The position numbers and the translations under genes are program-made. Positions 44,282-53,656 of a DNA stretch of 64,000 nucleotides are shown here, piece after piece (the stretch's first letter is position 1; each line of letters begins with the position of its first letter). The notes under the pieces were generated by a model that was not told the DNA's origin, did no database searches, and was given only the letters and a program-made list of their open reading frames with translations. This DNA is from CAZVWV01 sp964631745 (GTDB lineage: Bacteria; Bdellovibrionota_C; UBA2361; JBGSMV01), in NCBI GenBank assembly GCA_964631745.1, contig CAZVWV010000001.1:1-64000 (forward strand), read 5' to 3'.

Positions 44282-46129
44282 TTACTTTATTCGAAAGCGC
44301 TTCGCTAAGCTAGAACGGCTCGTCACGCCCCCGATGCTTATTGTGTAAGTCAGCGAATATCTTCCAGAAGTCAGATTCTTAATGCGATACGAGGATTTTC
44401 GGGTGCTAACAGTTCGCACGGTGTGGCCGTTCCGTTTAATGACGATACGGTATTTCACCCCCGTATAAATTCCGCTAAAGACCACTAAAGCTTTGTTGCC
44501 CGTGACTTCTATCAACGGTGTTGAGGGTACGGTTGAGCTGTTTGGATCTAGGCAATCAGCCACGCCATTTGAATTACTGTCCACATCGGCTACGCCGCAG
44601 CCGCAACTGCCCTGGGCGATCTTGGCAGGGTCGGAGTCGCACAAGTCATTACAGTCTGCGCTGCCATCAGAGTCAGTATCCGTATCGGCCACACCACAGC
44701 CGCAGATGCCAGGAACGGTTTTGGTGGCATCGTTGCCACAAGTTTCTGAGCAATTCACGACACTGTCGCTATCGGTATCGGTGGTAGTGCTGCCGAGGTC
44801 GACTAGACACTCTATGTTTGTCTGAAATGCGTCCACCTTACCGTTGTTATCTCCGGATACTAAGTTGTTGGCGATGGAAACAAATCCCACGTATTGCCCG
44901 TCGGCAGTAATAATCGGAGCCGACGACTCTCCGTTTGAGGCGCCGCCATAGGCGCTAATGCTTACGCGTGCGGTCTCTTGAGCGCTGCGATCATAAACAA
45001 AAATATCGCTTGAATTATTCGTATCAGCGTTGACCAAGTTACTAGCCGATGAAACAAAGGCCACGTACCGACCTGAGTTTGAGATTGCAGGCGCCGTCGA
45101 ACTGTCGTTGGGGCTTAACCCGGATTGAGATAGGCTAACGCGAGTTGTAGTTAATGTATTTGTGTCATGCACAAAAATATCGCTGACCGAGTTGGAATCA
45201 GCGCTAACAAGATTGCTGGCTAACGAAGAAAAGGCCACATAACGTCCGTCCTGACTTAGGGCGGGATGCGAGGAGGCTTCGTTGCCAGCTACCAAGCTTG
45301 AACTAATAGAAGCTCTTGTAACCACCCCGCTCGAAATCACTTTAATCAAGATATCTGCAAAACCGTTACTGTCTGGCGCAGGAAGCAGATTAGTGGCGCT
45401 AGAAACAAAAGCCGCTTTTGTGCCGTCAGCACTTATCACAGCGTGGCTAGAAGCCGCATCCCCTTGAGTGCCGCCTAAATCAAGACTGAGTCTCGTGGTT
45501 GTGTCGCCGCTTTGGTTCTTTAAAAAAATGTCAGTAGCAGAGTTGGTATCGTTGTCCACTAAATTTGTGGCGTCGGACTGAAAGACTACCAGATTCCCGT
45601 CAGCGCTAAGCGATGGCGAACTTGAGGCGCCGTTTCCAATAACTGCAGCGCTCGAGCGGCTAGCTAGAGTGGTTTCGCCACTGCTCACATTGTAAAGAAA
45701 CACATCCGAGACCCCGTTGGTATCGCCACTTACTAAATTTGAGGCCGTGGAAGAAAATACGACCACGCTACCGTCCGCACTAATTATGGCCTCTCCCGAG
45801 GCTCCGTTACCGGCAAGGCCATTAGTTCCGACGCTTACCAAAGTGAGCGCTCCCGACGAGCGCGTATAAAGATACACATCTGCTAAGCTGTTAGTATCGG
45901 TGTTTAACAAATTGGTCGAAGTAGTGCTAAAGACCGCCAAGCTTCCATCGCCGCTGAGGGAGATGCTGCTAACAAGGCCGTTGCCATCGCCGCCGTTCTG
46001 ACGCTCAGAGACTATGCGGATATCGTTGTACTGAGCGCTTACTGCCGAAGAAAGAGAAATAAACGCCAGCAGCGACAACAATAAAGCAGCTCTGCGAGGT
46101 AGAAGCTGAGCGTAAAGTTTAAATCCCAT
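44282..46129 (-). CDS. Secreted beta-propeller protein with calcium-binding-type repeats
   Basis: 615 residues from the ATG at 46129 (46153 is possible, but GGGA precedes the former). A signal peptide ends near AVSAQ. The body is seven repeats of about 55 residues, each with a D-x-D/N-x-N-x-x-S/A-D-hydrophobic unit such as SGDTNGVSDVFLYN and SADSNSVSDIFVHD, and VVF-type strands, as in a seven-bladed PD40/TolB-like propeller. Two cysteine-rich repeats (ICGCGVADTDTDSDGSADC and SCGCGVADVDSNSNGVADC) look like thrombospondin type 3 calcium sites. A C-terminal beta domain (~80 residues) may act in surface attachment or sorting. It lies downstream of no obvious partner. Confidence 0.7.
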   Translation of the reverse strand: MGFKLYAQLLPRRAALLLSLLAFISLSSAVSAQYNDIRIVSERQNGGDGNGLVSSISLSGDGSLAVFSTTSTNLLNTDTNSLADVYLYTRSSGALTLVSVGTNGLAGNGASGEAIISADGSVVVFSSTASNLVSGDTNGVSDVFLYNVSSGETTLASRSSAAVIGNGASSSPSLSADGNLVVFQSDATNLVDNDTNSATDIFLKNQSGDTTTRLSLDLGGTQGDAASSHAVISADGTKAAFVSSATNLLPAPDSNGFADILIKVISSGVVTRASISSSLVAGNEASSHPALSQDGRYVAFSSLASNLVSADSNSVSDIFVHDTNTLTTTRVSLSQSGLSPNDSSTAPAISNSGRYVAFVSSASNLVNADTNNSSDIFVYDRSAQETARVSISAYGGASNGESSAPIITADGQYVGFVSIANNLVSGDNNGKVDAFQTNIECLVDLGSTTTDTDSDSVVNCSETCGNDATKTVPGICGCGVADTDTDSDGSADCNDLCDSDPAKIAQGSCGCGVADVDSNSNGVADCLDPNSSTVPSTPLIEVTGNKALVVFSGIYTGVKYRIVIKRNGHTVRTVSTRKSSYRIKNLTSGRYSLTYTISIGGVTSRSSLAKRFRIK

Positions 46130-46382
46130 CACTAAATCCCAATTAATGCGCATTTGAAAAATAAGTCGATCCTAAGCCCGTTTGAAAAATTCCAACAACG
46201 GCAAGGCCTTTGCAAAGTATATCTCCAGATAGCTTGGCCCAAAGCTAAATTGTTCGCTAGATCAATTATTTAGCCAGCAATGCACGATTTGGGGGCGACG
46301 GAAAGCTGACATAAACGGGCTTGGGAGTGTCTATCAATTGACAGTCAAAAGCTGTTTGTGAGGCCACACAAAGGAAGGTGCT

Positions 46383-47267
46383 ATGTTGAATTTGGAAACA
46401 CTGAAGCTGGCAAGCGATATATTTCTATCCTTAGCAGTGCTCTACCTAGGGTTTCGCACCGTACGAGGGGGCGCCAAAACTAATTTACATGAACTGAGAG
46501 TTCTAGACCAAAGCTTAAAGAGCTTAATCGACGAGGCCACACACGCAAGTCGCGCCCTAAATGAACAGCTTCTACGACGCCAGGAAAACCTAGAGAAGCT
46601 TCTATTCGATATTAATAGCGCCGAGGGGAAAGCCCATAGAGCGACCGAAGCTGCGGAAGATAGACGTGCATCGTTGCAAACCGGAATTTCTAAAGCCGAA
46701 CGTTTGATGGATGAGCTCAGTCAGGTTCGCGCAAATCCTATTCGAGCGACAAGCGAACCAGAAATTTTACCGGAGCCAATTGTAGTACGCCAAATAATCG
46801 AAAAGGAGGCCACTCCCATCAAAACTCAGCCAGCCGCTATTAAGCTGAATATTTATGGCGAGCCAATTCAAGCAAGCGAAAACCAGCCGCCGCCCAAGAG
46901 AGAGCGCGCCTATGTGCCTCTTGCGGCCCAGGTTGAGCGACAAATAAATCCCCAAACAGCAAAGCAAGATATTCAAGCCATCTTTAGCCAAGCAGAACGA
47001 ATGATCCGGGCAGGTGAAGACCTGGCCACTGTCTCTGCCCAAACCAAACTCTCAAAGCGCGATATCGATATGCTCTCGCAGCTGGTTGAGAGTGAGGAGC
47101 GCACCAAAGCCATTGCCGCGCCCAAACCGCCGGAACCAGCGCCGGAACTAGAGGAAGAGGAACGTTCGCCACTTCTAACTCCCGAGGAAGCTCTGCGTGC
47201 CAAAACCAGAGATCCGCGCTTGGGCATTCTTGGAGCACAAATTAAACGCCAAGTGCAGGTTTTATAG
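46383..47267 (+). CDS. DUF2802-like membrane/coiled-coil protein
   Basis: 294 residues. A GGAAGG site precedes the ATG. One membrane segment at about 8-24 (KLASDIFLSLAVLYLGF), a long coiled coil at about 35-110, a Pro-rich linker, and a helical unit IFSQAERMIRAGEDLATVSA plus QTKLSKRDIDMLSQL, which resembles the DUF2802 helix-turn pair found beside flagellar genes. It stands ten bases before flgF and probably belongs to that operon. Role unknown. Confidence 0.6.
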   Translation: MLNLETLKLASDIFLSLAVLYLGFRTVRGGAKTNLHELRVLDQSLKSLIDEATHASRALNEQLLRRQENLEKLLFDINSAEGKAHRATEAAEDRRASLQTGISKAERLMDELSQVRANPIRATSEPEILPEPIVVRQIIEKEATPIKTQPAAIKLNIYGEPIQASENQPPPKRERAYVPLAAQVERQINPQTAKQDIQAIFSQAERMIRAGEDLATVSAQTKLSKRDIDMLSQLVESEERTKAIAAPKPPEPAPELEEEERSPLLTPEEALRAKTRDPRLGILGAQIKRQVQVL

Positions 47268-47276
47268 GTGTGATGC

Positions 47277-48038
47277 ATGGATAGAGGCACTTACTCAGCA
47301 GCGTCCGGCGGTTTAGTTCAGCTAAGAAAGCTCGAAATCGTCAACAATAACTTAGCCAATAGCAATACCGTCGGCTTTAAAAAACAAGTTCTGGTCGGCG
47401 AGGAACAGACATTTGATCAGACATTAGCCTCGGCGGTGGCCAAGAACGATCCATACGCCGCCAAGGATCACGAGCGCACCCCCGGTGTGACAAATATTCA
47501 AACCCAGACCGATTTTAGTCCCGGGCCGATCAAGTTTACCGGCAGCGGCTTGGACGCGGCGCTCAGAAACGCCAACGATTTTTTTGTTATTAATACCGCC
47601 GACGGCGAGCAATATACGCGAGCCGGTAATTTTACCCTCAATGCCGAGGCTGAACTTGTCACCGTAGATGGCGAGCCGGTAGTCGGTGATGGTGGCTCGA
47701 TCGTAGCTAACGGCACGGATGTCAACATTGGCACGGACGGCAGTGTCAGAGCTGGCGGCACACTAGTGGGCAAAATCAAAGTAGTGCACTTTGATGACCC
47801 GAGCACCCTCGAACGCGTGGGACATACCCGTTTTGAATTGGGTGCAGGCGTGCCTGCTCCGCAACAAGTTGACGCCGAACTAGAGCCGCGCTCTTTAGAG
47901 ATGGCCAACGTCTCCGCAATCTCCAGCGTCTTGGATCTGATTACTACCAATCGGGCATTCGACATGTACACGCGCGCCTCGAAATCTATCGATGAGATGA
48001 ATCAACAGGCGATTTCGCAAGTTGGTCGACGTAGGTAA
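47277..48038 (+). CDS. flgF: Flagellar proximal rod protein FlgF
   Basis: 253 residues. Start MDRGTYSAASGGLVQLRKLE is typical of FlgF, followed by the rod motif VNNNLANSNTVGFKKQ; the C-terminus LDLITTNRAFDMYTRASKSI matches the rod/hook pattern. It lies before flgG, the usual pair. Exported rod subunit. Confidence 0.92.
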   Translation: MDRGTYSAASGGLVQLRKLEIVNNNLANSNTVGFKKQVLVGEEQTFDQTLASAVAKNDPYAAKDHERTPGVTNIQTQTDFSPGPIKFTGSGLDAALRNANDFFVINTADGEQYTRAGNFTLNAEAELVTVDGEPVVGDGGSIVANGTDVNIGTDGSVRAGGTLVGKIKVVHFDDPSTLERVGHTRFELGAGVPAPQQVDAELEPRSLEMANVSAISSVLDLITTNRAFDMYTRASKSIDEMNQQAISQVGRRR

Positions 48039-48058
48039 AGGCTTTTTAGAGGATTAAT

Positions 48059-48847
48059 ATGATACGAGCACTCTACACCGCGGCCACGGGCATGAACGCC
48101 CAAGAAACTAATATCGATGTGATTGCGAACAACCTTGCGAACGTCAACACCACAGGCTTCAAAAAAAGCCGAGCGGACTTTCAAGACCTAATGTACCAGT
48201 ATGTGGTTGAACCGGGCGCGGCCACGTCCTCGACCACTGCAAACCCCAGCGGAATTCAGGTAGGACTGGGTGTTAAAACCGCTGCGGTGCAAAAAATATT
48301 TGCGCAGGGAGATCTTACTTCAACCGGGAACCAGCTAGACGTTGCCGTTGAGGGAGACGGATTTTTCCAGGTTACTCTACCGGATGGCTCAAGCTCTTAC
48401 GCACGCGCCGGTTCCTTTCGCTTGGATGACTCCGGGCAGATCGTGACGCCAGATGGCTATATCGTTTCGCCGGGACTCACGATTCCCCCGGACGCCTTGT
48501 CCGTTTCCATTGCCGAAGACGGGCAGGTGAGTGTACGGCAACCCGGAAGTCCCACGCCCTCAACCTTAGGGCAATTAAGCGCCGTACGTTTTTCTAATAA
48601 CGCTGGTCTGCGGGCCATAGGAAGAAACCTATATGAAGAAACCAGTTCTTCAGGTTCTCCAATCTCAGGAGTCTTTGGTGAAAGTGGATTTGGCCGACTC
48701 TCACAAGGGTTTCTAGAAACCAGCAACGTCAGCGTAGTTGAACAGGTCGTGAATATGATTACGGCCCAACGCGCTTATGAGGCTTCGTCTAAGGGGATTA
48801 ACTCGGCAGACGAGATGTTGAATCAAGCCATTAATCTGAAGAGGTAA
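48059..48847 (+). CDS. flgG: Flagellar distal rod protein FlgG
   Basis: 262 residues, normal length. [20 protein letters not shown] and [20 protein letters not shown] are the FlgG N-terminus; [15 protein letters not shown] gives the FlgG-specific segment; the end is [20 protein letters not shown]. Followed by flgA after one base. Forms the distal rod. Confidence 0.97.
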   Translation: MIRALYTAATGMNAQETNIDVIANNLANVNTTGFKKSRADFQDLMYQYVVEPGAATSSTTANPSGIQVGLGVKTAAVQKIFAQGDLTSTGNQLDVAVEGDGFFQVTLPDGSSSYARAGSFRLDDSGQIVTPDGYIVSPGLTIPPDALSVSIAEDGQVSVRQPGSPTPSTLGQLSAVRFSNNAGLRAIGRNLYEETSSSGSPISGVFGESGFGRLSQGFLETSNVSVVEQVVNMITAQRAYEASSKGINSADEMLNQAINLKR

Positions 48848-48848
48848 T

Positions 48849-49805
48849 ATGAAGGCGGGATTTGTAACGATTACAATTTTGCTTGCGACTAGGCTATGGG
48901 CTGAAGATCTGCCAAAGCGCATTCATATTATCGGGCGGGAGCAGGCCGTGGTGACCACTGATCATATTCGGCTCTCGGATATAGCAGAAATTAGCTCAAA
49001 CAACCCTGCTGATGATGACATCGTGATTGGCTTGCAGAAGTTGCAAGTGGCAGCTAGCCCGGCCCCGGGCAAAGAGTTGTCTTTAATGGCCGGCGAGATC
49101 TTAGACAGCATCGGTAGACAGGGGGTCAATCTGACTCAGGTGGGCTACACACTTGCGCGTGTCACCAAAGTATCTCGCGCCGGTTCGGCGCTACAATCGT
49201 TAGACTTGCAACGCGCTATAGAAAGTTTCCTTCGCGCTGGAAGGAGAGATGTAGTCATTAAACGTTTGGAGTTTCCCGGCGAGATTGAGCTCGCACCGGG
49301 CCAGGTCTCGATTGAGCTGAGTGAGTACGAAACCCATTTTCCAGGCAAGTTAGGGTTTAACGCTGTAGCCAGCAGCAATGATACCAGTGCTAAATTCCAA
49401 GTTGAAGCTAGCGTGGACGAGTGGATGGAGATCCCTGTGGCGGCCCGCCCGATCAACAAAGGTACAACTCTGGATTCAAGCGACATGGCCATGGCGCGCT
49501 TGAACGTTAACGCGGTGGCGCGGGATGTGTTGAAAAATCAAGCAGAAATTATAGGAAAGGAAACTGTAAAGGGGATTCAACCGGGAGAGGTGTTCAGCCA
49601 AGCAAAAATAGACTTGCCTTCGCTAATTACAACTGGTTCGCGCGTGACAATGATTTACAGAAAGGGCGCTTTTGAGGCCAGCGCCACCGGCATCGCCATG
49701 GGAAACGCGCCCAAGGGACACGCTATTAAGATTAAGAATGAGCTTTCAAAAAGGATAATTGAAGGAATTGCAGTTGAGCCCGGTTTAGTTGAGGTGATGC
49801 CATGA
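48849..49805 (+). CDS. flgA: Flagellar P-ring assembly chaperone FlgA
   Basis: Periplasmic chaperone for P-ring formation, 318 residues, with a signal peptide (FVTITILLATRLWA, cut near residue 18). The C-terminal SAF domain contains IPVAARPINKGTTLDSSDMA and NAPKGHAIKIKNELSKRIIE. Overlaps flgH through ATGA. Its place before flgH-flgI is as expected. Confidence 0.9.
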   Translation: MKAGFVTITILLATRLWAEDLPKRIHIIGREQAVVTTDHIRLSDIAEISSNNPADDDIVIGLQKLQVAASPAPGKELSLMAGEILDSIGRQGVNLTQVGYTLARVTKVSRAGSALQSLDLQRAIESFLRAGRRDVVIKRLEFPGEIELAPGQVSIELSEYETHFPGKLGFNAVASSNDTSAKFQVEASVDEWMEIPVAARPINKGTTLDSSDMAMARLNVNAVARDVLKNQAEIIGKETVKGIQPGEVFSQAKIDLPSLITTGSRVTMIYRKGAFEASATGIAMGNAPKGHAIKIKNELSKRIIEGIAVEPGLVEVMP

Positions 49806-50734
49806 GAAAGTCGTATATTTTAATGTGTGTTCTCTCTCTTTGGGCATGCGCCGCCAAGGAGCCGCCGCATGTAATTCCATCGCTTGAGTATACTAAGCAA
49901 ATTAGAAAAGAGATGGCGGCCGCCGGCGCCCCCATGCTGACACCGGCCTTGGGCTTTCCATCCGATGCAGCCAAAGCGCGACTCAACTTTGTCTCCAACG
50001 AAGGCGGCACGGTTGAACCCAATTCACAACTTGGTGCCGACGCCACGGTAGGCGATTTGGCACCGGCTGATTCGTCGCAAAATCCGCAGCAGCCCGGGTT
50101 TTATGAATACAGAAGTTCGGCGCCGGTAACTCGTGACTACAAAGGCCCGCTTAATTTGGGAGACCCCGGTGTGGCCGCCTCTCTCTGGCGAGAGAGCCGA
50201 AACGGAACTGAGCTATTTAGAGACGACCGGGCTTGGCAGCCTATGGATCTTATCACAATCCTTGTCTCTGAAACCTCAGAAGGTTCCAAGGAAGCTAATA
50301 CCGAGGTAAAGGAGAAAAGTACGATCAAGGCCGCTATCGAAAATGTGCTTGGCTTTGAAGCTGATGCCAAGAGTAGGAATAAAAACTTAGATACCAGCTC
50401 TCTAGTAAGCGCCTCGATGCAGAATGATTTCAAAGGCGAAGGCCAGACCGACAGAAAAGATAGCTTGAAAGCAAAAATCTCTGCCATGGTGGCAGAAGTC
50501 TTGCCGTCCGGAATTCTTAGAGTGGAAGGGGAGCGCATCATCTCGGTAAATAGCGAGGAGCAGGTTATGGTGATTTCAGGATTAGTGCGGCCGCGCGATA
50601 TAAATTCTAACAACGAAGTCGACTCGGCCAAGATGGCCAACCTTAGGGTTGATTACTATGGGCGAGGCATCGTAGGCGAGGCGCAAAACGGCGGCTGGAT
50701 GGGGCGAATAATAAGAACAATTTGGCCGTTTTAA
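49802..50734 (+). CDS. flgH: Flagellar L-ring lipoprotein FlgH
   Basis: Outer-membrane lipoprotein forming the L-ring, 310 residues, somewhat long. Lipobox LWAC with Cys16 after a short signal peptide. The C-terminal part holds DLITILVSETSEGSKEANTE, LKAKISAMVAEVLPSGILRV and VSGLVRPRDINSNNEVDSAK-type sequence, diagnostic of FlgH. A 100-residue proline/alanine-rich N-terminal linker is unusual. Shows that the cell has an outer membrane. Confidence 0.94.
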   Translation: MRKSYILMCVLSLWACAAKEPPHVIPSLEYTKQIRKEMAAAGAPMLTPALGFPSDAAKARLNFVSNEGGTVEPNSQLGADATVGDLAPADSSQNPQQPGFYEYRSSAPVTRDYKGPLNLGDPGVAASLWRESRNGTELFRDDRAWQPMDLITILVSETSEGSKEANTEVKEKSTIKAAIENVLGFEADAKSRNKNLDTSSLVSASMQNDFKGEGQTDRKDSLKAKISAMVAEVLPSGILRVEGERIISVNSEEQVMVISGLVRPRDINSNNEVDSAKMANLRVDYYGRGIVGEAQNGGWMGRIIRTIWPF

Positions 50735-50763
50735 GGTCGGTTGTAAGGTCAGTGGAGAAACGT

Positions 50764-51867
50764 ATGCGGCTTAAACATATTGCAATAATACTCGGCTTGC
50801 TGATCTTGGTCGCGGGGACGTCGCAGGCCGCGCGACTTAAAGATATCGCCGATGTCGAGGGCGTGCGTGGAAATCAGCTCTTTGGCTTTGGTATTGTGGT
50901 TGGGCTAAACGGCACAGGTGACGGAAATAGCTCGCAGTTCACGACCAAAAGCTTGTCCAACATGTTGGATAAAATGGGAGTGCGTGTTGATCCGCAAGAT
51001 GTGAAGAGTAAGAACATCGCGGCTGTGATGGTCACCACGACTTTACCGGCCTTTATACGACCGGGGTCGCGTCTGGATATTACGCTTTCTTCTATGGGAG
51101 ATGCTAAGAGCCTGCAGGGCGGCACTCTTTTGCTTACGCCTCTTAAAGGTGCTGACGGAAATACCTATGCGGTCTCTCAGGGGAGTGTCAACGTGGGTGG
51201 CTTTTCGATTGATGGCGGGACAGGCGATTCGGCGCAGAAAAATCACCCGACCGTGGGAGTGGTCGCCTCCGGAGCCACAGTTGAACGCTCGATTCCATTT
51301 GATCTCTTTCAAGCTAAGCGTGTGCGCATCGTCTTACGAGAGCCGGACTTCACCACAGTCTCCAGGGTAGTATTAGGCATTAACAGTTACCTAGGTCGCC
51401 CATTAGCGGTGGCCATCGACGGAGCCTCGGTGGAAATCGGCATGACCGGCATGGACATGAAAGACCCCGTCAGTTTTATTTCGCATCTTGAAAATGTGGA
51501 GGTTGAACAAGATATTGGCGCCAAAGTAGTCGTAAATGAACGCACTGGCACCATCATAATGGGCGAAAATGTAACCATAAGTAAGGTGGCGCTGGCGCAC
51601 GGGAATTTAAATATCGTCATTCGTTCAGAGACTGCCATCTCGCAACCCAATGCGCTCTCGACTGGCGGGCAGACCGCGGCAGTTACGAACTCTGATGTTC
51701 AGGTGGGTGAAGAGAAGAATGGATTTAGCATTATCGGCGGCAGAGTTACGCTGGGCGATGTTGTCACGGCGCTAAACGCCCTGGGCGCAACCCCCAGAGA
51801 TCTAATTAGTATCTTTATGGCGTTGAAGCGAGCTGGCTCACTGCATGCAGAATTAGTGGTCATGTAA
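50764..51867 (+). CDS. flgI: Flagellar P-ring protein FlgI
   Basis: Periplasmic P-ring protein, 367 residues from the ATG at 50764, which has GGAG six bases before it and starts the signal peptide HIAIILGLLILVAGTSQA. An earlier TTG at 50722 overlaps flgH and is unlikely. Conserved LFGFGIVVGLNGTGDG, RPGSRLDITLSSMGDAKSL and DLISIFMALKRAGSLHAELV are present. Follows flgH. Confidence 0.97.
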   Translation: MRLKHIAIILGLLILVAGTSQAARLKDIADVEGVRGNQLFGFGIVVGLNGTGDGNSSQFTTKSLSNMLDKMGVRVDPQDVKSKNIAAVMVTTTLPAFIRPGSRLDITLSSMGDAKSLQGGTLLLTPLKGADGNTYAVSQGSVNVGGFSIDGGTGDSAQKNHPTVGVVASGATVERSIPFDLFQAKRVRIVLREPDFTTVSRVVLGINSYLGRPLAVAIDGASVEIGMTGMDMKDPVSFISHLENVEVEQDIGAKVVVNERTGTIIMGENVTISKVALAHGNLNIVIRSETAISQPNALSTGGQTAAVTNSDVQVGEEKNGFSIIGGRVTLGDVVTALNALGATPRDLISIFMALKRAGSLHAELVVM

Positions 51868-51878
51868 GGTAACAGGAA

Positions 51879-52238
51879 ATGGGCGACAGTAAGATCTCTC
51901 CATATTCCCAGATGAACTGGGGCAAGATTGAAGGTTTCGATCCCGATGTCCACAAGGTAAAGCGTGCCGCTCAGCAGGGGGTTGAAAATAATACCAAGCC
52001 GAAAAGCCCGGCTGAGATGGAGAAGGCCGCCACGGACTTTGAGGCGCTCTTGTTGCAAGATATGTTTAAGTCCATGTGGGAAACTGTTCCCAAAGACGGC
52101 ATGCTAAGCGGCTCCCGTGAGGAAGCTAGCTACCGCGATATGTTAAATGAAGCGCTTGCCAATAACATCGCAAAAGGGAAGAGCATAGGTATTAAGGATG
52201 TGATATTAAAGGAATTTAAGAAACGGGAAGGGCAGTAA
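51879..52238 (+). CDS. flgJ: Rod-binding protein FlgJ (no muramidase domain)
   Basis: 119 residues, equal to the N-terminal rod-binding domain only: FEALLLQDMFKSMWETVPKD and YRDMLNEALANNIAKGKSIG. The C-terminal glucosaminidase domain of enterobacterial FlgJ is missing, a common situation outside gammaproteobacteria; another enzyme must open the peptidoglycan. AGGAA precedes the ATG. Confidence 0.9.
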   Translation: MGDSKISPYSQMNWGKIEGFDPDVHKVKRAAQQGVENNTKPKSPAEMEKAATDFEALLLQDMFKSMWETVPKDGMLSGSREEASYRDMLNEALANNIAKGKSIGIKDVILKEFKKREGQ

Positions 52239-52316
52239 CAATTTAGGAGAATTGTGGACTTCCTTTCGGGGCTGTAAAACATCTAATTAGAGAGTTATTT
52301 AAGCAAGGATGGCGTC

Positions 52317-52697
52317 ATGAAAGTACCAGAGAGCAGTAAGATTCAACATGCAGAGAGCTCCGATGCCGTGATCGTGCGGCGCAGGCATCCTGAAGCTGAT
52401 GCCATTGAAGCTCGCAAATTGCAAGAGGTGCACGAGGCTCGCCAAAAGAGCGTCAGAAACGAGCCAGGTGGCGACACAGTGAAGGTCTCTGTGGGACGTG
52501 AGATCGGAGAGGTGCTTGATCCTCAAAAGCTTCAAGCTGAGCGTAATGAGAAGAAGGAGAGATTGAAAGCTTTGATTGGAGCCGGGCAGTACCAGGTTGA
52601 TGCCGCATTGCTTGTGCCCAAAATTGATGAAGGCGTTAACGACGAGCTCGCCATCGCCGCTCTTTTTGCCGACAAGGAAAAAGTCAGCGAATCGTAA
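52317..52697 (+). CDS. flgM: Anti-sigma-28 factor FlgM
   Basis: 126 residues. The C-terminal half contains DTVKVSVGREIGEVLDP and the helix pair RLKALIGAGQYQVDAALLVP, which is the FlgM sigma-28-binding pattern. It has an unusually long charged N-terminus. It is placed between flgJ and flgN-flgK, as in many bacteria; it would hold back late flagellar genes until the hook is complete. Confidence 0.82.
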   Translation: MKVPESSKIQHAESSDAVIVRRRHPEADAIEARKLQEVHEARQKSVRNEPGGDTVKVSVGREIGEVLDPQKLQAERNEKKERLKALIGAGQYQVDAALLVPKIDEGVNDELAIAALFADKEKVSES

Positions 52698-52728
52698 TAT
52701 TATCGTAATATCTTAGTGTGACTTTAAA

Positions 52729-53265
52729 ATGAGCAGCCTATCGCCAAAAAATCCAGCACTCACTCGAAGCTTAAAAACGCTGCTCAGTGAGGAATGCCAG
52801 TTGTATGAGCGATATCTCGCCATACTGAAGGTCGAAAAGGAACTCCTGCGACAGCTCAAGAAATCCGAACACACAGAGGAATTAATGGCGCTCACAAAGC
52901 AGCGTGAGATTATATACGAAGAGATGCAGATCTATCAGATCCGGCGGGTAGAGCTAATCAAGGATCTGCCCTTGGTGCGCGCCAAAAAATTCAGCGAGAT
53001 CGTGCTTTTGAACTTTCATCCCTCTGATCAGAAGGAACTCATGCCACTGCTCGAGCGCCTAAAAGGGCTGATGCTAGCCTCGCAACGCGCCGGAATAGAT
53101 TTCAAACAGGTGATTAATTTCTCGCTTAACATGGTAAACGGCTTAGTCTCAATATTTCTCTCAGCCACTCAGAGCGTCGTGCGCTCGTACACTCGCCGCG
53201 GCGCCCTTAAAGAACGCGCCTGTATCGATACAGGCAGCTCCCAAAGAGTGCTTAAGGAAGTGTAG
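52729..53265 (+). CDS. flgN: FlgN-like export chaperone
   Basis: 178 residues, nearly all helical: LKTLLSEECQLYERYLAILK, then LTKQREIIYEEMQIYQIRR and a long C-terminal helix, matching FlgN, the chaperone of FlgK and FlgL. Position between flgM and flgK supports this. The match is by fold pattern and context. Confidence 0.8.
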   Translation: MSSLSPKNPALTRSLKTLLSEECQLYERYLAILKVEKELLRQLKKSEHTEELMALTKQREIIYEEMQIYQIRRVELIKDLPLVRAKKFSEIVLLNFHPSDQKELMPLLERLKGLMLASQRAGIDFKQVINFSLNMVNGLVSIFLSATQSVVRSYTRRGALKERACIDTGSSQRVLKEV

Positions 53266-53656
53266 CATCGCGCGCGATGCCGACGGCCCACTGCTTTGCG
53301 CATGTGATATAAAAACCCACTGCCGGAGGGGCCGGAGCGGATAGCGTGGCCGCGAGCGCCCGGGCCACGGACGGTCGCACTGCCTTCACTGCTACCATAT
53401 TAAGCTAAACAATCTTTGCAGACTTCAGGGCTACAATTTGGCAATATGCCAATCCGACGACTTGCCCACAGGGGCTGTGGAGATTGGTTAGAGACCTTCG
53501 AATATTTTGCCCTCCTGACCGAATACAACACCAGCATAAATTTGCGCACGCTAATTGCAATTCAAGCTTGTATGGCGGTCTGCGATCGCAAGATCGGGTA
53601 GTTAGAGATGCAAGCAGGCAAATTATGCCGCCCTGTCACGAGCGAGAATTGTAAAT
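53266..53656. other. Intergenic region before flgK
   Basis: About 390 bases. A 16-base perfect palindrome GCATCGCGCGCGATGC lies at 53265-53280, and a 7-bp stem CGTGGCC/GGCCACG occurs near 53350. Past 53400 the composition falls to AT-rich with TTGGCA/TGCCAA at about 53428-53442. A weak open frame at 53416-53601 starts with TTG and has no ribosome site; I do not call it. Confidence 0.5.

Noticed and set aside
46000..46025. CTCAGAGACTATGCGG resembling the family A loop
   Set aside because: It lies in the coding part of the propeller gene, lacks the left stem and differs at two positions; likely chance.
53416..53601. Open frame of 61 codons before flgK
   Set aside because: TTG start, no ribosome site, no recognisable sequence; lies in a probable promoter region.
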